This document shows, one piece after another, positions 1-7,472 of a DNA stretch of 12,676 nucleotides. The stretch is taken from positions 1 to 12,676 of the forward strand of contig JAQVYD010000025.1 in the NCBI GenBank assembly GCA_028709105.1. The letters are read 5' to 3'. Position 1 is the first letter of the stretch, and each line of letters opens with the position of its first letter. This DNA comes from Clostridia bacterium. GTDB taxonomy: Bacteria; Bacillota; Peptococcia; DRI-13; DTU073. The notes beneath the pieces were generated by a model that saw only the letters and a program-made list of their open reading frames with translations, was not told the DNA's origin and did not search any database. Both the position numbers and the translations under genes were made by a program.

Positions 1-24
1 TACAGAAATTAATTCTGCTTGCAC
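1..24 (-). CDS. cinA: CinA-like protein, N-terminal 8 codons only
   Basis: Only the first eight codons are inside the window, reading V(start)-Q-A-E-L-I-S-V from a GTG at 24-22. This matches the characteristic beginning of CinA (M-x-A-E-I-I-S-x-G-T-E-L-L-L-G), a protein with a nucleotide/molybdopterin-binding-like N-terminal domain and often a nicotinamide-nucleotide amidase C-terminal domain. A Shine-Dalgarno match of the GGTGA type lies six bases before the GTG, and a good promoter lies just upstream. The position agrees with the pgsA-cinA-recA order of many Firmicutes. The call rests on a very short stretch plus synteny, so it needs the adjoining sequence. Confidence 0.7.
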
Positions 25-55
25 AATCTGTCACCTTCTCCTTCCTACTTGCACC

Positions 56-84
56 ATTTTACAGAAAAAAACGAGATAAAGCAA
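56..84 (-). promoter_or_regulatory. Sigma-A-type promoter for cinA
   Basis: On the minus strand a -35 element TTGCTT (84-79) and a -10 element TAAAAT (61-56) are separated by exactly 17 bases. Transcription would start near 49, about 25 bases before the cinA GTG. The promoter lies between the terminator of the upstream gene and the cinA ribosome binding site, where a new transcription start is expected. Confidence 0.6.
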
Positions 85-114
85 TGCACTTTAAAATTTA
101 AGCCGGCTAAACAT

Positions 115-144
115 AAAAAAGCCCTCATTTTCGAGAGCTTTTTT
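115..144 (-). terminator. Intrinsic terminator after the FtsH-like gene
   Basis: Arms 115-126 and 133-144 form a 12-bp stem with a 6-base loop. Read on the minus strand, the one non-Watson-Crick position is a G-U wobble, and the stem ends in a run of six U. Read on the plus strand that position is a C-A mismatch, so the structure fits the minus-strand transcript better. It begins 10 bases after the stop codon of the protease gene and closes that unit before the cinA promoter. Confidence 0.85.
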
Positions 145-154
145 ACACTATCTT

Positions 155-1657
155 TTACGCCGTCCTCGTTTCTTCATGATTTCCATGCTTGGACAAAATT
201 TGCCGGAACTCCCTTCCGCTGATTTTTTCCTTGCTCTTGAGTACCTCTACAACTCGCAAAAGTAAAATATCTTTTCCCTGCAAAACCTTTCTTGTTTGAT
301 TTTCTAATTCCCTAATAATTTCCTGACAAACATAATAAAACTCTTTTTCAGGTAAAAGCTCCAGAGAAATAACACCTAAGCGGGATAAACCGGTAGAAAC
401 TATCTGCTGAACAAGTTCCATGGCCTGTTGGAAATCATTAGCGGCCCCTGTACTTCGCTCCCCCAAAAATAATTCTTCACTGAGAGCACCTGCTAAAAGA
501 ATCATAATTTCTTTATCCAAAGCTGACTTTGTATAAAGGCTTTGCTCCTCTTTTTGCGTATGCCGCACATAGCCAAGCGCGTTTCCCCGTGAGGTTACGG
601 TAATTTGATCCACCGAACCGGGGTTTAATGTTTCACTGATGAGGGCATGACCGGTTTCATGTACGGCAACACGATGTAAGGTTTCCGCATTTTTAAACCT
701 GTCAGAAAGCTTTTCTCCTAAAATAACCTTATCCACTGCTTCCCTCAGATGAACTTGTTTGATCACGGAACCTTTTTCGCGTAAAGCTAAAATAGCTGCT
801 TCATTCGCCACATTTTCCAAATGAGCCCCCGAAAAACCATAGGTAGTGGCAGCAATCTCCGCGAGGTCCGCATTTTTGTCTAAAGGCTTATTCAGACAAT
901 GAAGTTGTAGAATAGCCAACCGACTCTCCTTATCTGGAAAGTCAACTTTGACCTGACGATCAAAACGTCCGGGACGTAAAATGGCACTATCTAACAAATC
1001 AGGTCTGTTGGTAGCCGCAATAAGCAGGAGTTGGACATCTGTTTCTGTACTCATCCCATCCATTTCCACCAAAAGTTGATTTAACGTTTGATCATACTCC
1101 AAATGGCTCGTATTATTTCCTCTTTTTCCACCCAAAACCTCAATCTCATCAATAAAAATTATTGCTCGATGTTTCTTTTGTATTCTCGCCATTTCCCGGG
1201 CTTTCTGAAAAAGATTTCTCACCCTTTGCGCACCAACACCGGCATACATTTCAATAAATTCGCTGCCAGATGTGGAGATAAAAACAGCATCGGAATATCC
1301 GGCAGCCGCTTTAGCCAACAGAGTTTTTCCCGTACCAGGAGGACCGGTCAAAAGAATACCCTTTATCGGTCTGATCCCCATTTTATATACTAAACTTGAT
1401 TTAATTAAAAACTCGAGAGCTTCTTTTAGTTCTTGTTTGGGCGTATCCAAACCGCCAATATCTTCAAAACTAAAATTAATATTCTCAATAACTTTTTGAT
1501 GGTTTGCTAGGTTTAAAAGCCCTCTTTTTCTAGAAATCACATAGAGAAAATACCCCAAAAGTCCCAAAATTACAAGAGGTGTAAGGTCATAACCAATATA
1601 AAGCAAATAGGAGAGAACGCCGAAAATAATGCCTATAGTAATTTCTTTTTTCTTCAT
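155..1657 (-). CDS. FtsH-family AAA+ zinc metalloprotease lacking the extracytoplasmic domain
   Basis: Membrane-bound ATP-dependent protease of 500 residues. Residues 6-42 form a hydrophobic hairpin with only a few polar residues between two helices, so the roughly 70-residue extracytoplasmic domain of canonical FtsH is absent. The AAA+ module has Walker A GPPGTGKT (105-112), Walker B IIFIDE (166-171) and a second region of homology with N217, R228 and R231. The pore loop reads EMYAGVGA instead of the usual EMFVGVGA, keeping an aromatic residue. The M41 peptidase part has HETGH (333-337) and the third zinc ligand D408, so it should be active. Canonical FtsH usually has over 600 residues, so this is a short paralogue and probably not the main ftsH gene. 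The ATG directly follows the stop of the upstream membrane-protein gene, which indicates co-translation; a terminator follows. The substrate cannot be told from sequence. Confidence 0.9.
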   Translation of the reverse strand: MKKKEITIGIIFGVLSYLLYIGYDLTPLVILGLLGYFLYVISRKRGLLNLANHQKVIENINFSFEDIGGLDTPKQELKEALEFLIKSSLVYKMGIRPIKGILLTGPPGTGKTLLAKAAAGYSDAVFISTSGSEFIEMYAGVGAQRVRNLFQKAREMARIQKKHRAIIFIDEIEVLGGKRGNNTSHLEYDQTLNQLLVEMDGMSTETDVQLLLIAATNRPDLLDSAILRPGRFDRQVKVDFPDKESRLAILQLHCLNKPLDKNADLAEIAATTYGFSGAHLENVANEAAILALREKGSVIKQVHLREAVDKVILGEKLSDRFKNAETLHRVAVHETGHALISETLNPGSVDQITVTSRGNALGYVRHTQKEEQSLYTKSALDKEIMILLAGALSEELFLGERSTGAANDFQQAMELVQQIVSTGLSRLGVISLELLPEKEFYYVCQEIIRELENQTRKVLQGKDILLLRVVEVLKSKEKISGREFRQILSKHGNHEETRTA

Positions 1658-2227
1658 TTATAAATATTCCTCCCCCACTGTGGTGATAATCTGATGTGGT
1701 ATTTCTCCGCTGTTTTTGTTGATAACTAAATGAGCGAAATCTTCTCCTTTATGCGCGGTAATAAAAATAAACTGATTGTCCATTTTTAGGTCATAAGTTA
1801 TTTTATCTTTTTGCGAAAGTGCGGTCAGCTGTTCTGATAAGGTGATAAAATGTCCCGTGCTTATAGCTTCATAGAGGGGTATTTTAGCCGCCTTAAAAAA
1901 ACTCGCCAACTCCTCATTATTTAAAGTGTTTTTAATTTCAAGCACACAATGATCTAACTTATTTTTCTTTTGCCCCTGCAATTGCTCCAACAAAAGATAA
2001 AAATTAGGTTGTAATCTTTCCGGTACATTAAACTGAACCGCCAGAAAAAGACTGTTTTTGTTCTGTTCAAACTGCAGTACTTCTATCTCTTCCATTTTCA
2101 TAAGCGCTTTTTCTAAAGGATTACTATATATAAATCTTTGGTAAAAATGCGTTCCACCTACCAATAGACCGAAACTTGCAACTCCTATAACAATTATTGT
2201 GAATATACGCAATATTTTCCTTGTCAT
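1658..2227 (-). CDS. Unrecognised membrane-anchored protein
   Basis: 189 residues with a basic N-terminus followed by one strongly hydrophobic segment (about 7-27), then a soluble region of about 160 residues. This looks like an uncleaved signal anchor with the bulk outside the membrane. The soluble part is rich in charged and amide residues, with two cysteine-poor halves and no motif I recognise. The stop codon abuts the ATG of the FtsH-like protease, and an extended -10 promoter lies just upstream, so the two genes form one transcription unit. A role as partner, adaptor or substrate of the protease is an inference from this arrangement only. A GGAGGG ribosome binding site sits 12 bases before the ATG, slightly far. 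Confidence 0.75.
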   Translation of the reverse strand: MTRKILRIFTIIVIGVASFGLLVGGTHFYQRFIYSNPLEKALMKMEEIEVLQFEQNKNSLFLAVQFNVPERLQPNFYLLLEQLQGQKKNKLDHCVLEIKNTLNNEELASFFKAAKIPLYEAISTGHFITLSEQLTALSQKDKITYDLKMDNQFIFITAHKGEDFAHLVINKNSGEIPHQIITTVGEEYL

Positions 2228-2257
2228 AATTTAACCCATCCCTCCTGTCTCTTGCTT

Positions 2258-2266
2258 ATTATAACA
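2258..2266 (-). promoter_or_regulatory. Extended -10 promoter for the membrane protein / protease unit
   Basis: The minus strand has TG-T-TATAAT (2266-2258), a perfect -10 hexamer with the TGn extension. The hexamer 17 bases upstream (CAGAAA) is a poor -35, as is usual for extended -10 promoters. Transcription would start near 2251, about 24 bases before the ATG. A small inverted repeat AACAG-6-CTGTT (2272-2287) lies in the spacer/-35 zone and could be an operator, but its arms are only 5 bp. Confidence 0.55.
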
Positions 2267-2310
2267 TAGCCCAACAGCATTTTCTGTTAACAAAGCTTGG
2301 AAAATGAGCA

Positions 2311-2748
2311 TTACGACATTATACCAAAATATATAAACACTGCCAGAAGAAGACGCGTAATTATACCCGCCGCCAAATCATCAGCCATAACCCCCCAGCC
2401 ACGAGGAAGTGCTTGCAAATTATTAATCGGAACTGGTTTGACAATATCAAAAAACCGAAACAAAACAAAAGCTATAATAAATTGAGGGAGTGAACTAAGT
2501 TGCCAAGCTGCACAAAAAGCGCCGCAAAATTCATCATAAACGATATGTGAGCAATCATGTTTTTGAAAAAGTAACTCACCTTGTGTGCAAAGATATACAC
2601 CTAGGATTGATAATAAAAAAATTGATAAAAGATCTAATTTAAGAAACCACGCGATGATAAAAGCAAGCAAACTACCAACAGTACCCGGGAAATACGGAAA
2701 AAACCCAGAATAAAAACCAGTGGCTAAAAATTTTATAAATATCTTCAT
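2311..2748 (-). CDS. pgpA: Phosphatidylglycerophosphatase A
   Basis: Predicted integral membrane phosphatase that removes the phosphate from phosphatidylglycerophosphate to give phosphatidylglycerol, the step after PgsA. The 145-residue protein shows the PgpA family motifs: PGTVGS (21-26), the acidic pair D72-E73 followed by G76, FRFFDIVKP (97-105) and GWGVMADDLAAG (117-128). These acidic residues correspond to the metal-binding/catalytic region of the family. Several hydrophobic segments (about 27-56, 88-100, 125-143) are consistent with membrane insertion. The ATG overlaps the TGA of pgsA by four bases (ATGA), so translation is probably coupled to the preceding enzyme. Length is near the short end of the usual range. 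Confidence 0.92.
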   Translation of the reverse strand: MKIFIKFLATGFYSGFFPYFPGTVGSLLAFIIAWFLKLDLLSIFLLSILGVYLCTQGELLFQKHDCSHIVYDEFCGAFCAAWQLSSLPQFIIAFVLFRFFDIVKPVPINNLQALPRGWGVMADDLAAGIITRLLLAVFIYFGIMS

Positions 2749-3266
2749 TCCGCTTTCAACCTTATCTTTTTTCTAGCATTTAAATAATAATCAACCCCAG
2801 ACCAAAGCGTAAAAAATACGGCAATATACATCAGATATTTACCAAAAGGAAGATTAAGGAGGATTACTGTAATTGCGATAATCTGGGTAACCGTCTTTAT
2901 TTTGCCTAGTTTACTAGCCGCAATAATTACCCCTTCGGCTGCGGCAATAGTACGTAACCCTGTCACAAAAAACTCTCGGCCGATAATGATAAAGGCAATC
3001 CAACCCGAAATCAGCCTTAATTCTACTAAAACAATCAGGGCTGCCGTAATCAAAAGTTTATCTGCTAAGGGATCCATAAGTTTGCCTAGATTAGTTACTT
3101 GCTTGCGCTTACGAGCGATATAACCATCTAAACCATCTGTACTTGCCGCAATAATAAAAATAGCTGTAGCAATATATTGACCATAAGGAATGCGAATTAA
3201 AATTATAAACATAAAGAGAGGTATCAAAAAAATTCTTAATAAAGTAAGCTTATTAGCCAAATTCAT
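2745..3266 (-). CDS. pgsA: CDP-diacylglycerol-glycerol-3-phosphate 3-phosphatidyltransferase
   Basis: Integral membrane enzyme that joins CDP-diacylglycerol and glycerol-3-phosphate to phosphatidylglycerophosphate, the committed step to phosphatidylglycerol and cardiolipin. The CDP-alcohol phosphotransferase signature is complete: D44, D47-G48, A51-R52, G61, D65 and D69 with the exact family spacing. The length (173 residues) and the multiple hydrophobic segments are typical. The start is supported by a GGGGGAG ribosome binding site about 7 bases upstream. It lies 32 bases after the rodZ-like gene and overlaps pgpA, so it is part of an operon. Synteny with ymfM-pgsA-cinA of Bacillus supports pgsA rather than another CDP-alcohol transferase. 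Confidence 0.93.
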   Translation of the reverse strand: MNLANKLTLLRIFLIPLFMFIILIRIPYGQYIATAIFIIAASTDGLDGYIARKRKQVTNLGKLMDPLADKLLITAALIVLVELRLISGWIAFIIIGREFFVTGLRTIAAAEGVIIAASKLGKIKTVTQIIAITVILLNLPFGKYLMYIAVFFTLWSGVDYYLNARKKIRLKAE

Positions 3267-3298
3267 CGTAAATCTCCCCCGTTAGAGCGCAATTTTCA

Positions 3299-4093
3299 CT
3301 AATCTCCCAATTCTTTTATTTCACCATTTTCCAATCCATAAATCTTGGTAACCACAGCCCCTATTTCTCCAAGTACTCCTAAATTTGCTTCATTAATGGT
3401 CACCTGCACTTGACCGGCATTACCTAGTTTTAAAGTTATTTTTTGCAGGTCACTAAAACTAATTTCCTCATCTTTAACCATTATTCCTTGATAAAGATGT
3501 TCACCCTCACTATTTTTCACCTCAACCCAACAGCGGTCATCTATACATTTTAAAGATAATCTAAATCTGTTTATTTTTTGAGTTTGTCCTTCTGTCACTT
3601 GATTTTGTTCCGGCTCAGACAATTCAGGTTCTCCTAATTTTGGTTGTTCCTGTCCAGATTGCTCCGGTAACAAGGTCTCTTTACCTTCACCAAGCTGAGG
3701 AACTTCAGAAAGATGGGGGAAAGGATTTAAATATTGCTTATAAATATAAGAAGTTGTAAGTAATAATATAATTGCTATTATCCCAAGAAAAACTCCTGTT
3801 TTACGACGAGGGGCAGCGGTTAAATCAATTTGTTCCGGAAGCTTTTGTGGACGTGGTTTAGGTTTAAGGTCTTCTATCAGGAAATACAGAGATTCTCTAT
3901 TATCTAAGTCTAAATAACGACAATACGTCCTTAAAAAACTTTTCAAGTATACATATTCCTCAAAAAAATCCCAGTGTTCATTTTCCATAGCTTCTAAATA
4001 TTGTCGTCGTATTTTAGTATTTTTTTCTACATCCTCTAAAGTAAGCCCTTTTTCTAGCCGCGTATTTTTGAGAATTTCGCCAAGTCTTTCCAC
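3299..4093 (-). CDS. RodZ-like (YmfM-like) membrane protein with HTH domain
   Basis: 264 residues in four parts. Residues 1-65 are an Xre/Cro-like helix-turn-helix domain of the RodZ type (begins LGEILKNTRLEKGLTLEDV). A basic juxtamembrane stretch (78-98) and one transmembrane helix (about 99-117) follow. Next comes a P/E/Q-rich linker (about 130-172), then a C-terminal extracytoplasmic beta domain of the DUF4115 type (about 178-250, with CWVEV near its start). In RodZ the HTH domain binds MreB rather than DNA and links the elongation machinery to the membrane; that role is inferred here from architecture and from the ymfM-like position before pgsA. The start is a GTG with AAGGAGG seven bases upstream. 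It follows spoIIIE/ftsK by 55 bases, where I see only a weak promoter candidate. Confidence 0.85.
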   Translation of the reverse strand: MERLGEILKNTRLEKGLTLEDVEKNTKIRRQYLEAMENEHWDFFEEYVYLKSFLRTYCRYLDLDNRESLYFLIEDLKPKPRPQKLPEQIDLTAAPRRKTGVFLGIIAIILLLTTSYIYKQYLNPFPHLSEVPQLGEGKETLLPEQSGQEQPKLGEPELSEPEQNQVTEGQTQKINRFRLSLKCIDDRCWVEVKNSEGEHLYQGIMVKDEEISFSDLQKITLKLGNAGQVQVTINEANLGVLGEIGAVVTKIYGLENGEIKELGD

Positions 4094-4148
4094 TTTTTCG
4101 CCTCCTTCTCTTCTTTCTATTTTATCTTATTTGATAAACAAAATTTTT

Positions 4149-6392
4149 TTATTTTTTATCTCCAAAAGTTCTTTCATATTCATCCCAGGTCATTAAAATT
4201 GCCCGAGGCTTGCTGCCTTCATAACCTCCCACAATCCCTTTTTCTTCTAATTGGTCAATAATCCTGGCCGCTCTAGTATACCCTATTCTTAAACGACGCT
4301 GCAAAAGCGAAATCGAAGCTTGCCCACATTCAATAAACAACATGGTCGCTTCAGCAAGCAAAGGATCTTCTTCGCTAAGTGCCTCCGTTGTTGAAGCACC
4401 TTCTTCTTCCCAAGGCTCCACGTAATCTATCGGCTTATTTTGAGCCTTAAGAAAATCAACAATATTTTCAATTTCCTGATCAGAAACGTAAACTCCTTGA
4501 ACCCTAAGAGGTTTAGCCATCCCGGTGGGATAAAAAAGCATATCTCCACGACCTAACAAACGCTCTGCGCCTCCCATGTCCAAAATCGTTCGAGAATCAG
4601 TTTGTGAGGAAACAGCAAAAGCAATGCGTGAAGGAATATTGGCCTTAATTACACCTGTAATAATATCTACAGAAGGTCTTTGCGTAGCTACAACCAAATG
4701 AATACCCGCAGCCCTAGCCATTTGAGCCAAACGACAAATCGCATCTTCGACATCAGCAGGTGCAACCATCATCAGATCAGCCAACTCATCTATCAGTACC
4801 ACAATATAAGGCAATTGCGGGAACTCCTCATCTTTTGCTTCTTTCTTTAACATCTGATTATAACGTTGGATATCCTTAACGCCCATTCCCGCAAAGAGCT
4901 CATATCTATTTTCCATTTCATGCACAACCCAACGCAAAGCACTGGCTGCTTTTTTAGGATCAGTAACGACAGGAGAAAGAAGATGAGGTATCCCGTTATA
5001 AGTAGAAAACTCCACAACTTTAGGATCAATCATTAACATTTTTACCTCATGCGGATAGGCTTTATATAAAATGCTAGCAATTAAAGCGTTCATACAAACA
5101 CTTTTCCCAGAACCTGTAGCTCCGGCGATCAGTAAATGAGGCATTTTCGCCAAATCCGCCACAATAGGATTGCCCGCAATGTCTTTCCCCAAAGCTACGG
5201 TTAAATTTGATGGAGAATCCTGAAAAAGTATAGTTTCTAAAACTTCACGTAAGGTTACTACCGCAATTTCCTCATTAGGAACCTCTATCCCCACAGCAGC
5301 TTTACCAGGGATGGGGGCTTCAATGCGCACTTGTGGTGTGGCCAAAGAAAGGGCTATATCATCGGCAAGATTAACAATACGACTCACCTTAACCCCTGGT
5401 GACGGCTGTATTTCATATCTAATAATACTAGGTCCTTTACTCACCTGGGTTACTTTAGCTTTTACATCGAAGCTTTCTAAAGTTTCCTCCAAGATACGAA
5501 CATTATCAATGATATCCTTATTTAATCTTAAGCTTTTTACTTTGGGTGAACTCTTCAATAATTGCAGAGAAGGGAATTGAAACTCCTTCAACAAAGTCTG
5601 ATTTAAGTCAGCAGAAATTTTCTGTGGTTTAGGAACAACAGCATCCGGTTTTTTTTCTTTTTCTAAGAAATTATCATTCTTAATTAAAACTGGAGAGATG
5701 TGGCTAGCCCTAATGATTGCTTCTTCATTGTCATCATGGTCAATAATCACAGTATTATGAGACTTTTTAGAGAATTTCTCCCTCTTTCTTTTTTGAGATT
5801 TTTCCTCGCCTTCTTCATATTCTTCAAAAAGAAATTCAACAAGTGTTTGCCTTGCATTAATAAAAAAATTTTTAGGATAGACGAAAAATTGTTTAACTAT
5901 TTCCGCTAAACTTTTTCTAATTATACCTACTACAGAAGAAGTAATCATCACTATCCAAAAAATGTAAGAGCCGCCCCTACCAAAAAGAATCACCGAAAAA
6001 CGAGAGAAAAGTGCCCCGACTATGCCTCCCCCAACCCCCTCCCGTCCTGAAGCAATAGTTTGGGTATCCACAGGTAATTCTAAATGAATTAGCGCCAAAA
6101 TTGAAAACAATAAAACCATGAGCGATCCCCAAGCAAAAATATCATATTTTACCCGTTTCATTAATTTACTAATTCCCACAATAAAAAGAACTGCGGGAAT
6201 CAATATTTTTCCTGTGCCGCATAAACTATTAAGCACATAGCAAATAAACCTTCCTATGGCACCAATAGCAAAGGCATCACCAGTAATGTTTTCTTGCCAT
6301 AAACAAAAGAAAATAAAGATAGACACGGCCACCAGAAAAATTCCGGCTAGTTCTTGTTTTATTTCATCTTTTAAGATTGATGTTTTAGGCAT
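4149..6392 (-). CDS. spoIIIE: DNA translocase SpoIIIE/FtsK
   Basis: Septum-located, ATP-driven DNA pump that clears chromosomes through the division or sporulation septum. I chose ATG 6392 (747 residues), which has GGGGTG six bases upstream; the open frame extends 16 codons further without a ribosome binding site. The N-terminal part (about 14-160) holds four to five transmembrane helices, followed by a charged linker (about 187-260). The motor shows a RecA-like fold with Walker A GATGSGKS (424-431) and Walker B VVLIDEL (531-537), followed by a well-conserved ATQRPS block and the MGGAERLLGRGDMLF region. The C-terminal winged-helix gamma domain (about 680-745), which reads skewed DNA motifs, is present. 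Length is close to SpoIIIE of Bacillus. FtsK or SpoIIIE naming cannot be settled from sequence; synteny favours SpoIIIE. Confidence 0.95.
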   Translation of the reverse strand: MPKTSILKDEIKQELAGIFLVAVSIFIFFCLWQENITGDAFAIGAIGRFICYVLNSLCGTGKILIPAVLFIVGISKLMKRVKYDIFAWGSLMVLLFSILALIHLELPVDTQTIASGREGVGGGIVGALFSRFSVILFGRGGSYIFWIVMITSSVVGIIRKSLAEIVKQFFVYPKNFFINARQTLVEFLFEEYEEGEEKSQKRKREKFSKKSHNTVIIDHDDNEEAIIRASHISPVLIKNDNFLEKEKKPDAVVPKPQKISADLNQTLLKEFQFPSLQLLKSSPKVKSLRLNKDIIDNVRILEETLESFDVKAKVTQVSKGPSIIRYEIQPSPGVKVSRIVNLADDIALSLATPQVRIEAPIPGKAAVGIEVPNEEIAVVTLREVLETILFQDSPSNLTVALGKDIAGNPIVADLAKMPHLLIAGATGSGKSVCMNALIASILYKAYPHEVKMLMIDPKVVEFSTYNGIPHLLSPVVTDPKKAASALRWVVHEMENRYELFAGMGVKDIQRYNQMLKKEAKDEEFPQLPYIVVLIDELADLMMVAPADVEDAICRLAQMARAAGIHLVVATQRPSVDIITGVIKANIPSRIAFAVSSQTDSRTILDMGGAERLLGRGDMLFYPTGMAKPLRVQGVYVSDQEIENIVDFLKAQNKPIDYVEPWEEEGASTTEALSEEDPLLAEATMLFIECGQASISLLQRRLRIGYTRAARIIDQLEEKGIVGGYEGSKPRAILMTWDEYERTFGDKK

Positions 6393-6446
6393 GTTTTCAC
6401 CCCATATCATAAGTTTACTATTATTAATGTTATTCGGCAAATAATT

Positions 6447-6659
6447 TTACCAAATTATTTTGGTGCCCGGTTGACAAGAGCTATGTAAAAAATGAGCAGG
6501 ATCGGTACTTAAAATTCTTTCTACTACTACTACGTTTTTTCCTTCAAATACTTTCATTTGTACTGGGATGCCTTGCACTATTCCTTCCACAATCTGTACT
6601 TCTTCCCTTTCTTCTTCATACCATAATACTTCAGGCGGAACTGGTGTATAGATAATCAT
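6447..6659 (-). CDS. ylzJ: YlzJ-like small protein
   Basis: 70-residue acidic protein without membrane segment. It begins M-I-I-Y-T-P-V-P-P-E, like YlzJ-family proteins, which typically sit between tepA and spoIIIE. The ATG overlaps the tepA stop by four bases (ATGA), so it is translationally coupled to tepA. Function is unknown in the family. A 6-bp inverted repeat ACCAAA-4-TTTGGT (6449-6464) covers the end of the reading frame but has no U-run behind it. The identification rests on position plus the start motif. Confidence 0.8.
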   Translation of the reverse strand: MIIYTPVPPEVLWYEEEREEVQIVEGIVQGIPVQMKVFEGKNVVVVERILSTDPAHFLHSSCQPGTKIIW

Positions 6660-7405
6660 GGGCTGGTCTTCCCTCCTGTTTTGCTCATTTTAATTAATTC
6701 AGATAATTTATTTACAGCTTGTGAAAGACTACCTACCTCATTGATCAAACCAATATTTACCGCATCTGTACCTACTAAAACCGTACCAATATCCCGAGCC
6801 AGGTCACCGGTCTGAAACATTAATTCACGTAGTTTTTTTGTAGAAATGCCCGAATGTTTTTCCACAAAACGAATGACGCGGTCCTGCATTTTATCTAAAT
6901 ATTCATAGGTCTGAGGAACGCCAATGACCATGCCGGTTAAACGAATAGGATGGATCGTCATCGTCGCCGTTTCCGTAATAAAAGCATAATCTGCAGCTAC
7001 AGCAATGGGCACCCCTATACTATGTCCTCCTCCCAAAACAATAGATACGGTAGGCTTAGATAAACCATCGATCATTTCCGCAATCGCCAATCCGGCCTCC
7101 ACATCTCCCCCCACCGTATTGAGAATAATCAGCAGCCCTTCTATTTGTGGGCTTTGTTCAACCGCAACAAGCTGAGGGATAATATGTTCATATTTCGTTG
7201 TTTTATTTTGTGGGGGTAAAATAAGATGCCCTTCTACTTGTCCTACAATAGTAAGGCAATGGATATTTGATGTTGTTTCTTGCGGAACCTGAGTAACCCC
7301 TAATTCTTTTATATTTTCCGCTGCTAATTCCCTAGGCTTTCTATGGTTATGGAAATTATGGACAGTCAAGATCTTTTTTCTCGACAAGTAATCATCCCCC
7401 TCCAT
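6656..7405 (-). CDS. tepA: ClpP-like serine protease TepA
   Basis: Cytosolic ClpP/crotonase-fold protein of the TepA (YmfB) family, described in Bacillus as translocation-enhancing. With ATG 7405 the protein has 249 residues, close to the family size. This start has TAGGAG seven bases upstream; a TTG at 7387 behind GGAGGGGG is the alternative. The ClpP-type core is visible: NTVGGDVEAGLAIAEMI (96-112), the nucleophile region GGGHSIG with S129, and the histidine in TMTIHP (H152). A serine-histidine pair in family positions suggests a working protease. The N-terminal 45 residues are basic and not part of the ClpP fold. It overlaps ylzJ and lies only 32 bases behind the RNase J terminator with no clear promoter between. 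Confidence 0.9.
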   Translation of the reverse strand: MEGDDYLSRKKILTVHNFHNHRKPRELAAENIKELGVTQVPQETTSNIHCLTIVGQVEGHLILPPQNKTTKYEHIIPQLVAVEQSPQIEGLLIILNTVGGDVEAGLAIAEMIDGLSKPTVSIVLGGGHSIGVPIAVAADYAFITETATMTIHPIRLTGMVIGVPQTYEYLDKMQDRVIRFVEKHSGISTKKLRELMFQTGDLARDIGTVLVGTDAVNIGLINEVGSLSQAVNKLSELIKMSKTGGKTSP

Positions 7406-7436
7406 CTTAATGCTCCTAACTATCATGTGTAACTGC

Positions 7437-7472
7437 AAAAAAAAAATGCGTTCCTGAGAACGCATTTTTTTT
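7437..7472 (-). terminator. Strong bidirectional-looking terminator after RNase J
   Basis: Arms 7439-7453 and 7458-7472 form a perfect 15-bp stem (A8-TGCGTTC) with loop CTGA. On the minus strand it ends in a U-run of 10 that partly belongs to the stem. The structure begins inside the RNase J stop codon (7473-7471). Because of the A-run on the other side it would also work on the plus strand, although no plus-strand gene is present. Confidence 0.9.

Noticed and set aside
1088..1499. Plus-strand open frames opposite the FtsH-like gene (and similar ones opposite pgsA, spoIIIE, dapA and dapB)
   Set aside because: They have no ribosome binding sites, no recognisable protein features, and lie entirely opposite genes with complete family motifs.
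4110..4140. Promoter and TTTATC-6-GATAAA operator between spoIIIE and the rodZ-like gene
   Set aside because: TAAAAT is present but no -35 lies at a suitable distance, and a 6-bp A/T-rich inverted repeat is expected by chance in such sequence.
6393..6440. Start of spoIIIE/ftsK at 6440
   Set aside because: That start would be a TTG without a ribosome binding site, while ATG 6392 has GGGGTG six bases upstream.
6449..6464. Inverted repeat ACCAAA-4-TTTGGT at the end of ylzJ as a terminator
   Set aside because: The stem is only 6 bp, A/T-rich, and no U-run follows on the minus strand; it may be chance or a weak operator.
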